In this document: positions 62,685 to 64,000 of the stretch, piece after piece
How positions within the stretch are numbered: the first letter of the stretch is position 1
Layout: every line of letters starts with the position of its first letter
Assembly: GCA_029721515.1 (NCBI GenBank)
Contig: CM056559.1
Span: 11,444,501-11,508,500 of the forward strand
DNA: 64,000 nt
Source of the DNA: Synanceia verrucosa
Taxonomy: Eukaryota; Chordata; Actinopteri; Perciformes; Synanceiidae
Direction of reading: 5' to 3'
Translations under genes and position numbers: made by a program
Notes under the pieces: generated by a model
Database searches by the model: none
What the model saw: only the letters and a program-made list of their open reading frames with translations
Told to the model about the DNA's origin: nothing

Positions 62685-63788
62685 GATGGAAATAAACATT
62701 AACTTCAGGTCTCTATGGGTTGTACAGAAATACAAGATTAAACAACAGCAAAATACTGTAGTACTAATCGTCCATTTTTATTTATTGTAGCTGAAAACAC
62801 AAGTAAAAAACTGCAACAGTTTGTGAATATGCAGTCACTCAATACACTGTTTAAACATAAAAAAATCCACAAAAAATCAACAAGGTTCCTTTACCAGTGT
62901 GTTATAGAGATTATTATTGTTGTTATTATATTTCTCTTTTATACCAGTCAGTAGATTGTTTTTTCACATGACCTGCAGTTGAAGTCCGACCTGCCACTGC
63001 TCTCTGACTTCTGCGGTCACAGTCACATGATGCCTAAAACCTCTGTTATTCAACAAACTGTCATCATTCAAGACCACTTTCCAAGTTTTGATGACACCTT
63101 GGTGGATGAAAAGTCAGACCTGTGTTATATTTTGTTAGTTACTTTACATATGCTTATATGATTAATAAGGAGGTGATAAAATAAATTGTTGACACATGAT
63201 TTAGAAAACGTTACTGTATGAATGCAATGTAACAAACTCTGTTTTTATGATGACACTAAAAACTAAAAAATGAGAAGCTGCAAATGTGTAAAGTCTGATA
63301 ACTGTTGCACATAATGTCTGTGAATGTCTTCTGGCTTTCTTGAGTGAGCTGATTTAATTAAGTACTGTAGGTCAGCTGATACTGAGAACAGATGAGATAT
63401 CCTTAATCAACCAGTTGACTGTGACCTGGCTCACTGCTGTTCATTGATCCTCAATTGTTAAATTAGATAAGCAGCTGCTTATGTTACACACTTTCAACAG
63501 CCAACAGTGATTGTGATACAACTATTGTATATATACTTTGTAAATTAGTAGATTTAGCAGATTATCACATTAAAATACTTCAAATATTTTAAACTATTTC
63601 TCTGCTCCAGCAGTGTCTGAACAGCCGAGCCAGTACTTGGCAATGGATCTGGGATATGGAGGACTGGCAAAGGCAACTCTCCTGGTCCTGAGGTCCACTC
63701 TGGAGTATGTTTCTAGAAAACACAGACAACAGGATTAATTTTCCCTATCTGGAGCGGATTGTGCTCCTTTTTCTGTGAAGCAAATCTG
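62685..63788. repeat. direct duplicate, copy 2
   Basis: Second copy of 55690-56748. The match stops at about 63788, where copy 2 continues into a different dispersed repeat. Confidence 0.88.
63594..63712 (-). CDS. second vitronectin gene, terminal exon only
   Basis: A 119-base exon of the same length as vtnb exon 8. It has the acceptor TTTTCTAG, an open frame, the PPYPRSIAKYWLGC end and the same stop. Against the vtnb exon I count two substitutions, one silent (Thr) and one Lys to Arg. Conservation here is higher than in the adjoining non-coding DNA, suggesting selection. The remaining exons would lie beyond position 64000. It could still be a recent pseudogene if they are damaged. Confidence 0.8.
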
Positions 63789-63794
63789 ACTCTC

Positions 63795-64000
63795 ACCCCT
63801 AATTTCCACCAGATGTGGAATGATGCCGTCATTTTGTCAGACCAATACGTTTCCGTTCAAAAAAATTATGTGCCAATTTCCACTGAATGCGGAAAGCCGC
63901 CGATGTGCCGATGCCTGCCGAAACAAAACAACAGAGCTTCTTTTTTTTGTCAGGCGTTGGCACACGGTGCTGAATTCATGCACTGTGTGTCGTCAGCTGT
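63795..64000. repeat. dispersed repeat interrupting copy 2 intron
   Basis: Begins 'cccctaatttccaccagatg' and continues with 'caatacgtttccgttcaaaa' and 'ccaatttccactgaatgcgg', a block I recall as a dispersed fish element. Copy 1 has unrelated sequence at this point, so the element inserted after the duplication, or copy 1 lost it. It runs off the window. Confidence 0.5.

Overview
The window is vertebrate nuclear DNA, almost certainly from a ray-finned (probably percomorph) teleost. Evidence: multi-exon genes with GT-AG introns mostly shorter than 1 kb, CA/TA microsatellites, several fish-type dispersed repeats, and a tlcd2 / prpf8 / rilp / scarf1 block that matches the PRPF8 neighbourhood of human 17p13.3. 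Gene models were built by hand from splice sites, reading phase and recalled protein families. For each complete model the exon lengths sum to a multiple of three.

Layout: (1) 1-9006, tlcd2 on the minus strand; exons 1-3 are visible and the rest lies beyond position 1. (2) 12835-18545, aifm4 on plus (Rieske plus AIF-type flavoprotein, 538 aa). (3) 20289-23365, an as3mt-like arsenite methyltransferase on minus (347 aa). It converges on aifm4 and is head-to-head with prpf8 across about 0.3 kb. (4) 24293-38247, prpf8 on plus, complete, 42 coding exons, 2338 aa. Two of its introns carry related candidate H/ACA snoRNAs. (5) 39825-46954, rilp on plus (430 aa). (6) 49212-54997, scarf1 on plus (914 aa). 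(7) 56551-60280, a vitronectin gene (vtnb-like) on minus (546 aa), tail-to-tail with scarf1.

The last 3 kb (about 60871-63788) is the start of a second, direct copy of the region that begins inside the scarf1 last exon. It holds a frameshifted, internally deleted scarf1 fragment, then a Ty3/gypsy remnant, then a second, intact vitronectin terminal exon. The vitronectin locus is therefore tandemly duplicated, with most of the second gene beyond position 64000.

The genes have no obvious common pathway: membrane lipid biology (tlcd2), mitochondrial flavoprotein (aifm4), arsenic methylation (as3mt), splicing (prpf8), lysosome transport (rilp), scavenger receptor (scarf1) and an adhesive plasma/matrix protein (vtn). 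The points most worth a second look are the vitronectin duplication, loss of an arsenic-binding cysteine in as3mt, the paired snoRNA candidates, a GC-AG intron in aifm4, and a UG-repeat 3' splice site in scarf1.
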